The position numbers were made by a program, and so were the translations under genes. From CAYZRJ01 sp964480825 (GTDB lineage: Bacteria > Patescibacteriota > WWE3 > UBA101185 > UBA10185): DNA of 14,349 bases. Under the pieces are notes generated by a model. That model had not been told where the DNA came from. It saw nothing but the letters and a program-made list of their open reading frames with translations, and ran no database searches. The DNA lies in contig CAYZRJ010000014.1 in the NCBI GenBank assembly GCA_964480825.1, positions 1-14,349 on the forward strand, given 5' to 3'. Below are positions 14,141 to 14,349 of the stretch, in pieces; position 1 is the stretch's first letter, and every line of letters starts with the position of its first letter.

Positions 14141-14156
14141 GAGTAATATATTACTC
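14141..14156. promoter_or_regulatory. 16-bp perfect palindrome over the precursor promoter -10 region
   Basis: GAGTAATATATTACTC is its own reverse complement over all 16 bases. It covers the likely -10 and transcription start of the precursor gene. A palindrome of this size and place is typical of a dimeric repressor operator; the regulator is not identified here. Confidence 0.55.
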
Positions 14157-14175
14157 CTCTGTTCTTGGTTGTCAA
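14148..14175 (-). promoter_or_regulatory. Promoter of the RiPP cassette
   Basis: On the minus strand a consensus TTGACA (14175-14170) is followed after 16 bp by TAATAT (14153-14148), or after 19 bp by TATATT. The start would be near 14141, giving a leader of about 60 nt. The -35 lies 9 bp from the -35 of the divergent pilin promoter. Confidence 0.55.
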
Positions 14176-14184
14176 TTTTAAATC

Positions 14185-14214
14185 TTGACACGCTATAAAT
14201 TAGAGGTGCATAAT
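14185..14214 (+). promoter_or_regulatory. Promoter of the second pilin gene
   Basis: TTGACA (14185-14190) and CATAAT (14209-14214) are 18 bp apart. Transcription would begin near 14221, about 14 nt before the ATG at 14235, which has no SD. Confidence 0.6.
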
Positions 14215-14234
14215 TAAGACAATCATAATGCCCT

Positions 14235-14349
14235 ATGAAAATAAATTTAAAAAATAAATCTTATAGCAGTAGCAGTTCTCAGTCAGGTTTCACTTTAGTT
14301 GAGCTTTTAATAGTTATCGTTATTATTGGTATTTTAGCCGGTGTTGTTA
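14235..14349 (+). CDS. Type IV pilin-like protein, 3' part beyond the window
   Basis: The first 38 codons encode a prepilin N-terminus. An 18-residue leader rich in Lys, Asn and Ser (five consecutive serines at 11-15) ends in G18, followed by F19 and the motif FTLVELLIVIVIIGILAGVV with Glu at mature position 5. The leader is much longer than the six residues of the pilin at 10887. Cleavage by the PilD encoded at 11487 is expected. It may be a minor pilin or the head of another pilin operon. An ATG at 14228 is out of frame and soon stops. The promoter faces away from the RiPP cassette. The gene is cut only by the window end. Confidence 0.88.
   Translation, partial: MKINLKNKSYSSSSSQSGFTLVELLIVIVIIGILAGVV

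Noticed and set aside
1..14349. CRISPR arrays, insertion sequences, integrase genes or attachment sites
   Set aside because: I saw no spaced direct repeats, transposase motifs or integrase in any frame, and no tRNA gene that could serve as an attachment site.

Overview
The window looks like an AT-rich chromosomal segment of a Candidate Phyla Radiation (Patescibacteria) bacterium. The grounds are a short gene list, a compact type IV pilus cluster (pilB-pilT-pilC-pilin-pilD with no pilMNOPQ beside it), a class I lysyl-tRNA synthetase, a stripped-down DNA polymerase III delta' subunit, and many housekeeping genes with no Shine-Dalgarno (SD) sequence. The standard code applies: TGA ends pilB, where it overlaps the pilT start codon, and also ends the ATP-grasp gene. 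The phylum cannot be fixed from sequence reading alone.

Positions 1-4890 (mostly minus strand) carry class I LysRS, a radical SAM peptide-maturase gene cut off just after its iron-sulfur cysteine motif, gyrB, a 69-residue protein resembling sigma-70 regions 2.1-2.2, and a 73-residue acidic CxxC protein. Positions 4900-5200 hold no protein gene but have a strong plus-strand promoter, about 210 nt of clustered hairpins and a textbook terminator. I read this as an independently transcribed structured RNA that I cannot assign to a known family.

Positions 5201-6663 hold a divergent pair: a holB-like delta' gene (minus) and an HhH-GPD DNA glycosylase-like gene (plus). Positions 6677-12371 are the pilus assembly cluster: extension ATPase PilB, retraction-type ATPase PilT, platform PilC, a major-pilin-like protein and prepilin peptidase PilD. 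PilB and PilT would drive polymerisation and depolymerisation at PilC, and PilD would process the pilins.

Positions 12380-14190 (minus strand) look like a small RiPP (ribosomally made, modified peptide) cassette. A well-driven 40-codon precursor-like gene is followed by an intrinsic terminator/attenuator, an ATP-grasp maturase of the MvdC/MvdD (graspetide synthetase) type, a second terminator-like hairpin, and a DUF6624-like gene. Its promoter is back to back with the promoter of a second pilin gene that runs off the window end. The RiPP cassette, the orphan structured RNA, the mini sigma-like protein and the truncated radical SAM gene are the parts most worth following up.
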